This document shows positions 32,601-43,544 of a stretch of DNA of 51,204 nucleotides, piece after piece (position 1 is the stretch's first letter; every line of letters starts with the position of its first letter). The position numbers and the translations under genes are program-made. Origin of the DNA: Asterionellopsis glacialis (Eukaryota; Bacillariophyta; Plagiogrammaphyceae; Rhaphoneidales; Asterionellopsidaceae); assembly GCA_014885115.2 (NCBI GenBank), contig WKLE02001996.1:26312-77515 (forward strand), read 5' to 3'. The notes under the pieces are model-generated. The model made no database searches, was not told the origin of the DNA, and saw only the letters and a list, made by a program, of their open reading frames with translations.

Positions 32601-33139
32601 GACAATTTGTTGACAGGACCAGTGACATAATTATCTACATCACAATTTCCATGTTTGGGCCAAGTCCAGTACGCATACATGTACCTGTTGTTTTCAAAGT
32701 CAGGATGAAAAGCTACAGATCCCATGGCACGTTCCGACCCAGTACAAATTTGATCGGAGAGATCAAGAATTAACCTTTTATTGTTTGGATCATTCTCGAA
32801 ATCCAAGAATTCCCACACTTTTCCCCATTTCATGCTAACCACCATGGTTCCAGTAGGAGTAAAAATGACGTCTGTAAAATCAGTTTGAAAAATAGAAACA
32901 GGACCAGAAATCGATGGTAAGACTTTTCGTTGCTGCGGCAGTATGCAGTTGTCAGATCCAAACATAAACATCTCTATTGCATTCTTACCAGTGATTCCGC
33001 CGCCATCAGGAATATTAAGATCCACTCTTGAATCTTCAAAGCCTTCTGGTTGGGCTACCACAAAATTTGAGGAACATGCAGCAAATAATGCTGCTACGAC
33101 TAGAAGAGACCTATTGAATAGTGTTGTCATCATCAGCAA
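29666..33139 (-). CDS. Secreted PQQ-type sugar dehydrogenase propeller with PKD-like, bulb-lectin and Cys-rich domains (three exons)
   Basis: Exons on the minus strand are 33139-31552, 31459-31207 and 31097-29666 (3273 nt, 1090 aa). Introns of 92 and 109 bp begin GTAAGT and GTAAGTT and end CAG, and phases match (1 then 2). Residues 1-29 are a signal peptide. Residues about 60-485 match the glucose/sorbosone dehydrogenase fold: NWHNGGKIQFG (207-217) holds the usual His, followed by SIGDG, GLRNPWKFAMDP (288-299) and GANYGWP (330-336). Residues about 487-580 form a PKD-like domain (SSDPDGDDLDYEWDF), continuing into a second beta domain with HPFLG. A bulb-type lectin domain lies near 773-880, with QTDGNLVLH (798-806) and QGDGNLVC (834-841). 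Then come a Ser/Pro/Thr stalk (908-972), a Cys-rich module (983-1044) and a hydrophobic tail (1069-1083), suggesting surface anchoring. A role in oxidising or binding extracellular sugars is inferred. Confidence 0.87.
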
Positions 33140-33227
33140 TCTCTTCTCGTTTGGAAGTTTCAGGTTTTTTGTTCTTCTTCTCTTTCTTCTCTCTTGATTG
33201 CTTTGTAACTATGAGCGATATATCAAA

Positions 33228-33395
33228 ATGAAACCAAGCAGTTCCTTTTCTTACACTCAAAATGACGTGGAGAGAGAAATATACCAATCCAAAGACTTTG
33301 CAGAGAGACGATCCTTCCTAATGATGGCAAGGCAGAAAAAAGAGAAGACCTCAACCTCTCCACCAGACATAAAATTTGGAAGAAGAACTACATAA
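33228..33395 (+). CDS. Possible small charged protein
   Basis: A 55-aa frame beginning MKPSSSFSYTQNDVEREIYQ and ending FGRRTT, rich in Lys, Arg and Glu and probably helical in the middle. It is divergent from the dehydrogenase-like gene whose start is at 33139, so it would share that promoter region. Composition is more protein-like than neighbouring frames, but no family is recognised and no other exon is apparent. The frame can be extended to 33198. Confidence 0.3.
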   Translation: MKPSSSFSYTQNDVEREIYQSKDFAERRSFLMMARQKKEKTSTSPPDIKFGRRTT

Positions 33396-33836
33396 TTTAT
33401 AAATATACACAAAAAACTGCCACCAACAGAAATTCTTTAAACACTTCTTTTTAGTATGAGATATGAGATGTTCTCTGTGTACACCGATATTTCCGTTGAG
33501 AGGTAAGATCTAGTACTGGTGGGACTCGAATACCATTTTTGAAGGCATATTTTAAGTACACAGACTCAATTGTTGGGCCTTCTTATAGAAAAAACATAAG
33601 TTCGATGATGAACGGCAAATAATTTTTCAATTCTATAGCTTTGTAACAATGTGTCCATTTACTTATATATCATTTGATGCTCAATTCCTATATATCATAG
33701 TCTTTATTTTTTCGTTGTTGCCAGCCATGCCCTTATTCTGCAAGCCGAACCTTTCGAAATTTCGAAAAAGAATAAGATACCTTGGGCGTTTCTGGTCATC
33801 TCAACGGGAATGAACTCTAGGACTCATACCTTGACT
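33396..33836. other. Intergenic
   Basis: About 440 bp of AT-rich DNA with no supported gene. It ends at the 24-bp palindrome that borders the mobile-element block. Confidence 0.5.
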
Positions 33837-33860
33837 CTACCTGGTACTAGTACCAGGTAG
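33837..33860. repeat. Perfect 24-bp palindrome CTACCTGGTACT/AGTACCAGGTAG
   Basis: The two 12-base halves are exact reverse complements. It contains both orientations of the window's dispersed 9-mer (TACCTGGTA and TACCAGGTA) and lies about 35 bp outside the left inverted end of the piggyBac-like element. It is the rightmost copy of the 9-mer in the window. Confidence 0.85.
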
Positions 33861-34517
33861 TCCTAAATGAACCTTAGGACCTAGGGTCCTACGTCCTCTC
33901 TAGTGTCTATCCTACCTTTGTCCTCAGCTTAGGATATACTTTACCCCATATCAAAAACCATGAAGAGTTCTTTTTCGACCAATTAGATGATTGCAGAATC
34001 GTGTTCTGCATCCCAAAAAAAAACTGGTAGTGGACGTCAACTTTAAATCGTTCGCGTGAAAATTTTGCTCGCTAAAAATCACTTGAAAAAAAATCGCCAA
34101 ATTTGAAACTCATCTCGACGACGTGACACTGATAACATCGACATTTGACCATGCTAACAGAGAATAGCAGGACCATAAGAGGGGAAATACAAGCCAAGGC
34201 CTTCCATGTTGTGACAAATGAGAGCAAATGTAGTCAAAGCCAAGAATAAGTGGTTGATTGGTGTGGTTTCCTCGGTTGAATTTGTAAGATCTGGAGGGAC
34301 TGGGATGAATTGCAATGCAACATTTGTAACAGCACTGTACAACCTTGATGCAACCACAACTAAGTCTGTTCCTTTGAATATTTGATCCATTCAAAATTAT
34401 GTAGAGGAAGAGGCTTTCAGTAGGTGAGTCGCGAGACTTGCGCAATAATATCAATCAACCGTAGTACGGACGTACCGTGATGTGATGATGTCACAGATAA
34501 GGACAGACGAGATAATG

Positions 34518-34531
34518 TGATGACGTCATCA
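34518..34531. promoter_or_regulatory. 14-bp palindrome TGATGACGTCATCA (CRE/ATF-type site)
   Basis: A perfect palindrome containing TGACGTCA, the core bound by CREB/ATF-type bZIP factors in eukaryotes. It lies about 430 bp upstream of the first transposase ATG (34947) within the element, a plausible promoter position. Activity is inferred only from the motif. Confidence 0.35.
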
Positions 34532-34946
34532 AGCAGACAGACAAGACCGTGCAGTGATGCACCACATACATGCAAATGCTGATGTCACAAACAAAGCATA
34601 TCATAATCCACTCCGCAGTAGTAGAAGCATGATGCGTCACACCGGGACGCAATGACACGCTGGTCCAACAAACTCTTATTGGCTGCCTCGGGGAGTTTGG
34701 TTCACATGATAAAACCAAACTCCATCAGGACCAAACTCTAAGTAGATCGGCCATAGGATCCTGTACTGAAATTAGGTTGAGAAGATGAATTGGTGAGTTG
34801 TCGGGTATTTTTAGAGACTAGTTAAAATAGCTCATAATTTATTCACTCTAATAAAGTTCACTCTATTTTCACCTCACTTTTCATTATTGTTGTCAGCATA
34901 GTGCAAGGCTCCAGGGGTTGATGGATCAGCAGTGGCATCAGGAGTA

Positions 34947-37024
34947 ATGATAAACAACAACAACAGTCCAGATTCTTCTGAAGTGGTTGCAGATCCATCA
35001 ACCACTTCAGTGATGACAATGCCACCTTCTGTTTGTCCTGCTACAGATGAAGCAGCCCTCCCTCCACCTTCTGATTTTCTTGGTGAGGTGGCCTCTGCTC
35101 CTTTAGACGCGGGACAAACTCAGGAGTTGGACAACGATGTGACCAAAAACTTGAAGATACTCCATAAGCAGCATCCACAGCAAGGACAAATACTGTACCT
35201 GTAACAATGTTGGGGAATGATAGTTTGGAACCTGCCTGTACTGCTCACAATTTTGAATGGTATAGAGATGATTTGAAGCTAAAGATGCCTGTGAATGGAA
35301 ACATACAAAGGAAGCAGTGGTCTGTATGATCTCTGATTAGAATTTTTTCTTCCTACAAATTCAGATATCCTCCAAGGTTGCATTTCACATCTTGATCACT
35401 TCAAACTAATGTTCCCACCTCCTGATCAACTAACACTTATTTGTACTTTAACCAACAGACAACTGAAAAAACAGGAAAACAACAAAAAAGAACTACAAGA
35501 AAAGGTGATATACTTAGATGGGTTGGAATCAATGTTTTAATCACCAGGTATGAATTTATGTCTAGAGCATCCTTGTGGAGTAACTCCCAGTTTAAGTATG
35601 GCCCTGTACTATTGTTTGGCAAGACAGGAATGACAAGACAGAGGTATGATACATTCACTAATTGCATTTGGTTTTCAGACCATCCAGGACAGAGACCAGC
35701 AATGATGACCAGCAAGGTTTACAGATGGAGATGGGTGGATGACTTTGTTACAAATTTTAATAACCATCACATGGAAATGTATACACCATCACATTGGTTG
35801 TGTGATGATGAATCTATAAGCAGGTGGTATGGGATGGGTGGACATTGGATTAACATGGGGTTGCCACATTATGTTGCCATCAATTGCAAACCAGAAAACA
35901 GATGTGAGATACAAAATATGGCTGACAGCATTAGTGGAATCATGTTGCATTTGAAAGTGGTGAAGACTACAGAACACCACTCATTACAAGTGTATGAAGA
36001 TGACAGTGGATTGTTGCATGGTACAGTTGTTTTGAAGCAGTTGACAAGGCCTTGGGCAAACAGTGACAGAATGGTGTGTGCTGATTCATATTTTGCAAGT
36101 GTCAAAAGTTGTTTTGAATTGAAGAACTTGGGTCTAAGATTTATTGGAGTTGTAAAGTTGGCAACCACAAAGTTTCCTATGAGGCATTTGTTGGAGATCA
36201 AGTTATTCAATTGTGGAGATTATCAAGGACTGTGTCATTACAAAGAGGAGGATAATGCACAAGGTGAGAAGGAAGTTGATATCATGAGCTTTGTTTGGAT
36301 AGATAGGAAGTGGCAACACTTTGTGGCAAATGCAGAAAGTTTGGAGGAGGGAACACCTTACACAAGAAAAAGATGGCAACAGGTTGACGCCAATCCTGAC
36401 TTTGTGGAGTTAACCATCCCCCAACCAAAAGCAGCAGAAGTTTATTATAGTGTATGTGGAAAGATTGATCAACACAATAGGCACTGGCAGGGTACTTTGA
36501 TGGTGGAGAAAAAAGTTGAGACCAGGAAGTGGGATTTCAGACTTAACATTTCTATTTTCTATTTGTATAGTCGACACATGGTTGGCCTATATGCAGTGCA
36601 CTACTGGAACCAGGACAGAATCATAGAGTGACTTCTATTACCTATTGGCAGAAGAACTTATTGATAATGACTTTGATGGGGTGGCAAGGAGATGACCAGC
36701 AGAAAGTACCCTACATGATGGTGATGATAGCCCAGCGATATGCACTGCACATGTACTGGCGATCCAAAATCAGGTATTGATGCACATCTGACACCAACAA
36801 AGAGAAGGAGGAAGAATAGGGACAGCACACTAACAAACCAACAACTTCAGGAAAGGTGTATGATTTGTAGTAGGAAGATGACAATGGTTTGTTTGAGTTG
36901 CAATGATGATATCAATACAGAAAATCATGTGATAAAAACACCATGGTTATGCTTCTCCAATACTGGACAAAAATGCTTTTCTGAACACTATCAGGACAAA
37001 CATAGTCAACCTACATTAAAATAG
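34947..37024 (+). pseudogene. piggyBac-type (DDE_Tnp_1_7) transposase, disrupted
   Basis: The longest piece (35441-36631, 396 aa) carries the PGBD core: ILRWVGINVLITRYE near the start, LLFGKTGMTRQRYD, then LCDDESISRWYG, VCADSYFASVKSCF and IDQHNRHWQG...KWDFRL. The Asp residues expected at the three catalytic positions are all present. After RIIE the frame stops, but another frame continues with DFYYLLAEELIDNDFDG, showing a frameshift near 36630. A later frame (36740-37024) has the C-terminal zinc-binding pattern CMICSRKMTMVCLSCNDD...C. An upstream frame (34947-35204) rich in Ser/Pro/Asp may be the N-terminus. At least two frame breaks make the copy inactive by itself, though the core is little decayed, so it is fairly recent. 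Confidence 0.8.
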
Positions 37025-37224
37025 TAACTATTCCTTTAGTCCAAATGCTTTAATCTATTGTTGTGCAATTGCCATTGTCATTTCCATTAAGCGCCATTGT
37101 CAGCCCTTTTTTGTGTAACCGTTGGTACATACTGTACATTAACCCCAACCATAAGGGTAAAAAAATCATGTCCTCAGCTGAGGGCAAATCAAGGTAGGAT
37201 AGACACCCTCTAGAGGGGTTGCTA

Positions 37225-37627
37225 TGAGATCAGTTTCCATAGATCCCAACATTTAAAGATTTGGAGTTACTATGGGATTAAAAGTACTCTAGAAAAACCA
37301 GAATAAAATAACATTCCAGTCCCCAATTTTCAGGAAACTTTTGTTTTTCCAGTCCTCCTTATTATAAGGAAGGAGGAACAAAGAAGTTTCTGTTTTTCCA
37401 GTCCTCCTTATTATAAGGATGGAACAAAGTTTCCTAAAACAATTCCTCTGGGTTGTAGTTTTGCAATTTGCGGGTCAAAACAGCAGATCAACACTAGTTT
37501 GGGGTCAAATATCCCAAAAATAGAAAATAAGATGAGAAGATTATACAAACAAATATTTTACTATTGATTTTAAAGTACTTTTCAATTTCAACAGGTACTG
37601 ATCCCCAGATGATGGAGGGAGTTTGGT
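37225..37627. other. Repeat-bearing gap between mobile-element remnants
   Basis: No gene. Contains the 28-bp direct repeats at 37343-37370 and 37392-37419 and the word ggagtttggttca at 37618-37630, which also occurs at 34692-34704 inside the piggyBac-like element. Confidence 0.55.
37343..37419. repeat. Two exact 28-bp direct repeats, each with a 15-bp palindrome
   Basis: Positions 37343-37370 and 37392-37419 are identical 28-mers, gtttttccagtcctcctta followed by ttataagga. Each contains the odd palindrome tccttattataagga, able to form a small hairpin. The flanking 5' half (caattttcaggaa...gtttttccag, 37320-37352) recurs at 44335-44365. Confidence 0.85.
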
Positions 37628-38513
37628 TCAAGGGAGTTCTGTACTAGAGTACATCACTTTTTCAGAACACCAGCTCGCACCTTCCTTTTTACTGACCATC
37701 ACTGTTGTGTTCACAACCACTCTTCTTCTTCTTCTTCTTCTCTTGTCCTTCATCATTCCTGCCAAGTAATGGCACAAATGGGGCTGTTGTAGGTAGACCA
37801 TACACATAGGGTCAGTAGGGGTGTGCTCATCAAGTAAAGGAGCGCTACTGTCGTCCAACAATTTTGTTGTCTCCAGCATCCCCCTTTGTCCCTTTTGTCC
37901 TTGCTCATGAACAGTATTTTGTAGTTGTTGGATGGTGGAAAACACGCTGTAGTGTCATCAGGACCAACACTATCACCATATTCTTTGACTCTCTTGATAG
38001 CAGCAGATTTTTCTTGTTATCTTGAGTAGTTTTTTGGGACTTGCACTGAGTTGATGTGTTGTTGCTTTTTTTTAAGGTTTTCTTGAACAGCAGCAGAAAG
38101 GTCAGGTAAGTTAAATATGTTTCCTGTAGAATCAACTAGCACATCCTCTCCAATGATTGGAAAAGACAGCTAATCAAAGCACTCAAAGAGTGCTGCAGTG
38201 TCACTTTTAAACTAAACATTGCCAATGTATAAACTGGCATGAGAGCTTCCATAATTTTTTGTAACTCATTGTACTCACCTTCAAGTTTTTCATACTTCCT
38301 CTTCTGTTCTTCCCTTTCTAGCACCACCTCATAGGCATACAACCTGGCAGTGTATTCACTAATTCAATGCACCACTTTGTTGTTTCCTTTCACTTGTTTG
38401 CATAACTCTTTTCTTGTCATTTTCATAATAGTCTTGTTGCCGTTACTGTCAAAACTAAAATCAGGAACTACTAGATGGGCAAGTATTGTATCACTTGAAC
38501 TTTTGGAAGTCAT
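37628..38513 (-). pseudogene. Decayed coiled-coil gene in the mobile-element block
   Basis: From an ATG at 38513 the minus strand reads MTSKSSSDTILAHLVVPDF, then a Lys-rich part, a TGA at about 38366, and continues in the same frame through a clear coiled coil (EREEQKRKYEKLEGEYNELQ, about 38315-38256). The frame stops at 38136. Further protein-like pieces follow in other frames (DVLVDSTGNIFNLPDLSA near 38140-38090; a Gln/Arg-rich end, 37945-37628). No family recognised. It sits head-away from the piggyBac-like element and may be a passenger gene of an element or a captured host gene. Confidence 0.45.
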
Positions 38514-38985
38514 GGTGGTATACAATAACAATCACTCAACAATCAATAAGCCACTGCAGATGTGGTGTATATGCTGATATTATGAAACAACAGTCAACAA
38601 CAAAGGACAGTCTCTAAATTGATATGTAGACTAACAATGCTAACTTTGGTGGCCTCCCTTAATCAAGTTGTGATATTTGTATGATGTTTACTAAAATAAG
38701 GTACAGTATCTTTTCACATAAAACAGTTATTTTACCAGCAAATTTATTTTTATGGTGTGGCAATATATGAAACAATGCTCATCAATCAAGAATGCTTTGA
38801 GATGACAATAATTATTTCTAAACAGTGCACCATAAAAAAAGGTGTTTTGTTTTGACAATGGATAACCTTTGCATGGACATTGTCAGACAAGTCATGATCA
38901 ATGCCTCTATTGTCATGTACAAGAAGGTCTACAGGTCTTCTACCTGTTTGTATTTTTGACTTCTTGTTCATATTCATTGTGAGAA

Positions 38986-40699
38986 TTGTTGTTCAAAATG
39001 TATTCAAAATTTGTTGAGAAGCCAAATTACAAATGCAAAAATGGAAATGGATGTGATTCTTGTTGTTCACACCATGGAATAAAGACAAATATGAGGGTCA
39101 AGCCTTTGGTAACAAGATGGACAGATACATTAGAGTGCAACAGGATATTTCAAAAATGGATATTTCAAAAATAACAGGAGTGCATTTTGTTATGAATTAG
39201 AGGATGACAACAATCCAATTTCTGAGATGAACAACATCCAAGATGTTCATCAAACCTCACAAAATCTTTTGGAGAATGACATTAGCAGTAGTTTAACAGA
39301 TCAAACTTGTATTGGAGCAGAAGAAGGGGATTCTATTGGAGAAGAAGAAGACCAACAAGATTTTACCCTGCCCAAATTAATTGGCTTCCAACTGTAACAG
39401 TTACACTATCACCTGTATCAGTATTACAGAAGCAAAAATAAAATGAAGAAGAGGATGTAAGGTCTGCATATACAACTTTGCATCCAAGAAAGATAACAAA
39501 GTGTACTAATGTAAAAAAATTGAATCAAAGGAAAACAATTGTCAAGATAAGGGTCTACATGCAAATACAGATTCCCATGATGCACAAGAGATTCTACGTC
39601 ACTGTCACTTAAATGTGATATCAAAACAGGACTTGCCACAAGTAAGGTGTACATTTGAATGTGTACTAGACATGGCTGATTTCAAAAAAGATAACAAAAA
39701 AGAAGAAGTGGCAGAAGAAAATTTTCTCAATAAACAAATTGTGGACAATATAAAAAGATTTGTATTGCATCACACAAGATTTAAAAAGGGAGTTATACAC
39801 TCTCTTACTTCACAACAAGCAGTCAATTCTATCCCAGCTGCAGTTTCATTTAATGAAAAAGATAAAGAAAATGATTATTTTCATAAAATTGCACAGGCCA
39901 TTAATTCTAATCATCATCCAGTTCAGGCAGCAAAAAAATCTGCTACTTATTTGATAGAAAAGGATCAAACCTAAGAAGAAAAAAGAAATATGTGAAAAGA
40001 TTATGTTCAGTCTGTAGCACATTTGTTTATTTTAAATTTTTGTCAGAGCAACTTGTACTCTAGACTGGACACAAACAGTCATTCAAGAAAGACCATCAAG
40101 AAGAATGCTTTTACTGGAGAAATAGAAAGGGTTGAATCCTGTATTTGGTTGATTCTTGGTAAAGAGAATCAGTATGAGAAGTTTGTTGAGTCATTGTTCT
40201 ATTCTGACTTCAGACGTCAATACCCTGGTTACACCATCTAAATCACTACATTTCATTTACACATCTGCCCATCAGTGGGTGATCCAAATCCCAAATCCTG
40301 CATTGATGAAAAAACAAGATCTGTTCAATATTATTCATGGGCTATTTTGTTGCATTTAAAACAAGCATCAATTAAAAACTCTCTTCAAAAATTTCAGCCT
40401 GCACATAATTGTCATGGTCTTAATTATGAAAAAACTGTGACCTTGTTCAACTCATCAAGTGCAACAGACATTTGTGAGGCTGTATGTTATATCAAGCTGT
40501 AGAGGAAAGCCATTTACAGTATGACAAACAAAACAATGAAAAGCATGTAGCAAAAATTATGCCATACAAATGTGCACATGGTGACTGTCAAAAATGTGGC
40601 ATAGACAAGACGTTACCTATACTTCAACAACCAATCCTATGTCAGTCTGAAGACAAATATGAAGTGCAAGAGTGGAAGGACATGGACTGGAAACAGTGA
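38986..40699 (+). pseudogene. Decayed multi-fragment ORF, mobile-element-like, Cys-containing
   Basis: Plus-strand pieces in changing frames look like one eroded gene. They include CKNGNGCDSCCSHHGIKT (about 39031-39086), an acidic segment (39180-39400), QIVDNIKRFVLHHTRFKKG (39737-39794), GDPNPKSCIDEKTRSVQYYS (40277-40337), NSLQKFQPAHNCHGLNYEK and KCAHGDCQKCGIDKTLP (40567-40618). Paired Cys motifs at both ends suggest zinc binding. At least five stops or frameshifts separate the pieces. I have an impression of similar repeated sequences in other diatoms but cannot name a family. Most likely a transposon-encoded protein. Confidence 0.4.
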
Positions 40700-41122
40700 C
40701 ACAAGCTCTGTTTGGTTGAGGACAGCATGGAAAAAGAACAAATTGGAAAAAACCAAAAATTGTCTTTAAAAACTTCTTTCATGCCCTGTCCATGTATTCA
40801 TTGTAGAACAAGACAAGATAAAAATAGTGACTAACCAGAAAAGTGCAAAATACAAGAACAGGAGGAAGACAAAGGTGGTAACAATTACCTGCAACAGAGT
40901 GATTGACAATGCAGGAGATGCTCGTGGTGATGACAACACAGCAGCCAGTAATAGTAGTAAAATAAACAAGAAAACAATTTGAGAATTGTTCATCAAATTC
41001 TATGTGGGTAATGTGTATATATAGATATGGACAAGAAGGACACAAAGGTGGTGAAAGATATGGATGAGAAGGACAAGAAGGTAATGTCATGCACTCTAAT
41101 GTTGAGAAATCCACACATCTAT

Positions 41123-41202
41123 GGAAGCTGATCTAGCAGCAATCCCTAGGTCCTAAGACCCTAGGAATACATATGGTAGGGTCCTAAACAAGATCAGCTT
41201 CC
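41123..41202. repeat. 80-bp hairpin element with perfect 12-bp inverted ends
   Basis: ggaagctgatct at 41123-41134 is the exact reverse complement of agatcagcttcc at 41191-41202. The 56-bp interior contains further self-complementary CCTAGG/GGTCCTAA words (ccctaggtcctaag at 41144-41157). That 14-mer also occurs in reverse orientation at 33873-33886, beside the left edge of the mobile-element block. Could be a tiny MITE or a transposon end. Confidence 0.65.
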
Positions 41203-41650
41203 CCAAAAACTGTACCTTTTATGGCAAATAAGTTTCAAAGTACCAAAAGTTTTGCATAAATCCTACATACATAATATATTGTTCAAATAGTACATTATGG
41301 TGTCACTGGCTCCTATGCAATATTACCTTACAGTACTGCTTAACAATCATTTGGAAACCAGCTAGTTGGCATACCAGAGTGAAGAAAATTTCACTCACAA
41401 ATTTGAATGAAGTTACTAATCACTTGAATGATGATAACAACAGCTGGTTTATGAAGCAAACTACAATTCTATATCAGATTCATCATACAGAGAAGATCAA
41501 TAGTAATCTACAGATCTTCAATGTTTGTATTTCAATTTCACTTGTACCATCTATATTTGTGAGATCAATGATAGTTGCATCTCAGAAATATTTCCCTCTA
41601 TGTTCTTTGACAAGTTTGTTACCTCCTTCATATTGACTGCAAACCAACCT

Positions 41651-43544
41651 TTATTCTTCTGTGTACATTTTAAAACTCCACTTCTTGAGACAAATGACTT
41701 TCCCATGCATCATCAATTCTTTTGGCAAGAGCATCATGATGACATCCTTGGCACATATGGAGCACCTCCATGACTGCTGTTTGTATAGACATTGCCTCCA
41801 TACACCCAAATCCAACATGTTGCAAATTTCAGGTGATCTTGTCACTTGCCAGACAATTTCTATATTATACCTTTGAAGTTCTTCTATATATTAAAACTTT
41901 GCATCATCAGTCCCATGACCTCCTGCATTATCAATCACTAAGTAAAGTTTCTCTGTCTCTGTGTGATCCAATGATATGAACTCCTCATAGCCACCCCAAT
42001 CTCAGGAATCCATTTCAGCATGAACTTGGAATTAAATGACACATCCTTGTCAACCTCATCATTTTTTTGGTAATCGCATACAAAGTTGAATGGTTCCTAA
42101 TTCTACAACCTTTTGATTCTGATCCTGATCTCTCAGCATTCTAAATATAATCAAATCTTGATCATCTTTTGTATCCATAAATGATTTCTTTTTGTTAGCA
42201 CCCATATGAGCAACATAATAAAAGATCAACCACTCTGTCACAAATTTATCCAAATCATAAATATATCAATTATCATACCTAACCCTTCTTGTACTTTAAT
42301 GTTAGTATCTATAGTCATGTTATACCACTGTCCCTTGACTTGATTAATTCTTCATTCATAAGCATGTCAACTGAAAAACAAGAATTTCTTGAACCCTTTT
42401 TTAGCTTCTTTCATTTACTTACACACTTGATCTACACTCATCCATCAAATGAGTGTGCTTGATTTAGGGCAACAACAACTCCAATGTATATCACCTGCAA
42501 AATGATAAGGAAGATAAAAAAGGTTCTTGTTAAAATATTAAAGATGTTGCCATCATACAAAATAAAGATACAGCACTATATATGGTAGATACTAAGCTTG
42601 ACAGGAGACCTTCCAGATCAAAATTAGGTCTTTGAAATTTTGGTATTTCAAACCATTTTTTGTCCAAAATGCAACTGGCATATTTTCATCACATAAAATA
42701 TTGAACCATTTCTTAGCCCAGGCTACTCTTTTTTTTTAATGCTTGTCTGTGAGTAGAGGGCAGTTTTGCAGCAGGACTCCTTTCCTTATCTCCCTGTCTA
42801 TAGAAACAACAAGTTCATTATTTGCATGAAAGATAAATAGTTGGTTGCTGCTCACCTGGTGATGCTGACTTTTCATTCATACACTCTGCAAGTTGTTTTT
42901 TAAATGTGTTCAAGAAGGATCCCTTCACTACCTCCAGGGCATAGCAAAACAGTTTATGTAGATATCTGAGATGTTTTCTTCAATAGGGTGTGTGTATCTT
43001 TACTTCTGGCATGAGAAGGTGATAGTGGGTCCTGACTTCCACTTACCTTGACCATCTTATTGATACTTGCAAACCATGATGCTATTCTTTGCGTATATGC
43101 TAAAATTTCTGTATACCCCAAATCATACCCTACTTGATTGCATGCTGCCTTTGCTAGTATTGTTGTCCTCCTGGCATACATAAGACAAGAATCATGCCAT
43201 CCCCATACTCTAGCTGTATGCACTACTAAATGTCTTGCATGTTTATCAACTTAATTTCATTGTATTCTTTTTATAGGTTTTGCATCTGTCTCTATATGCC
43301 TGAGTCTTGTAGTAAAGTTCAAAACTAAAGCAAGTGCAATTCAATTCTCCATGGGAGTAGCTGCAGCTGTTCTTTCTGTGTAAACATCAATAGCTTCTTG
43401 ATTTTCCTTGGCCATTTCTTTGTCTCCTAAATCTTCATTCATGACTCTATCATACACCCTGTGATTGAGAATCTGAATAGCTAATTCTTTCACAACATCA
43501 GTATTGTTTTGATTTGTCCTACTGATGTATGTAGGTATGAGCAA
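41651..43544 (-). pseudogene. Remnant of a DDE-type transposase with DNAGGHG motif
   Basis: Minus-strand pieces include, in order: 43544-43341 (charged, IPTYISRTNQNNTDVV...), 43223-42954, 42253-42059 (FYYVAHMGANKKKSFMDT), then YLVIDNAGGHGTDDAK at about 41946-41899 and WQV-x-RSPE-x-x-NMLDLGVW at about 41850-41800. The pair 'D-N-A-x-x-H' followed after about 30 residues by 'x-x-PRSPxxNxLDLGVW' is how Tc1/mariner-IS630-type DDE transposases read around the second catalytic Asp and beyond. That pattern is from memory. Numerous stops and shifts show long inactivity. The link between the upstream pieces and the catalytic part is uncertain. Confidence 0.45.

Larger units (their letters stand above)
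33890..37222 (+). mobile_element. Degenerate piggyBac-like DNA transposon
   Basis: Imperfect inverted ends of about 55 bp bracket a piggyBac-type transposase. Left: 33904-33953, with tgtctatcctacctt, then cctcagct, aggat and tttacccc. Right: the reverse complement of about 37155-37206, with tgtctatcctacctt, then cctcagct, aggac and tttaccc. Outer limits are uncertain by some tens of bases, and I could not find the TTAA target duplication typical of the family. Inside are the transposase remnants 34947-35204, 35441-36631 and 36740-37024. Non-coding left part 33.95-34.9 kb contains a CRE-type palindrome and an 11-bp hairpin (34692-34702 with 34713-34723). Confidence 0.65.
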
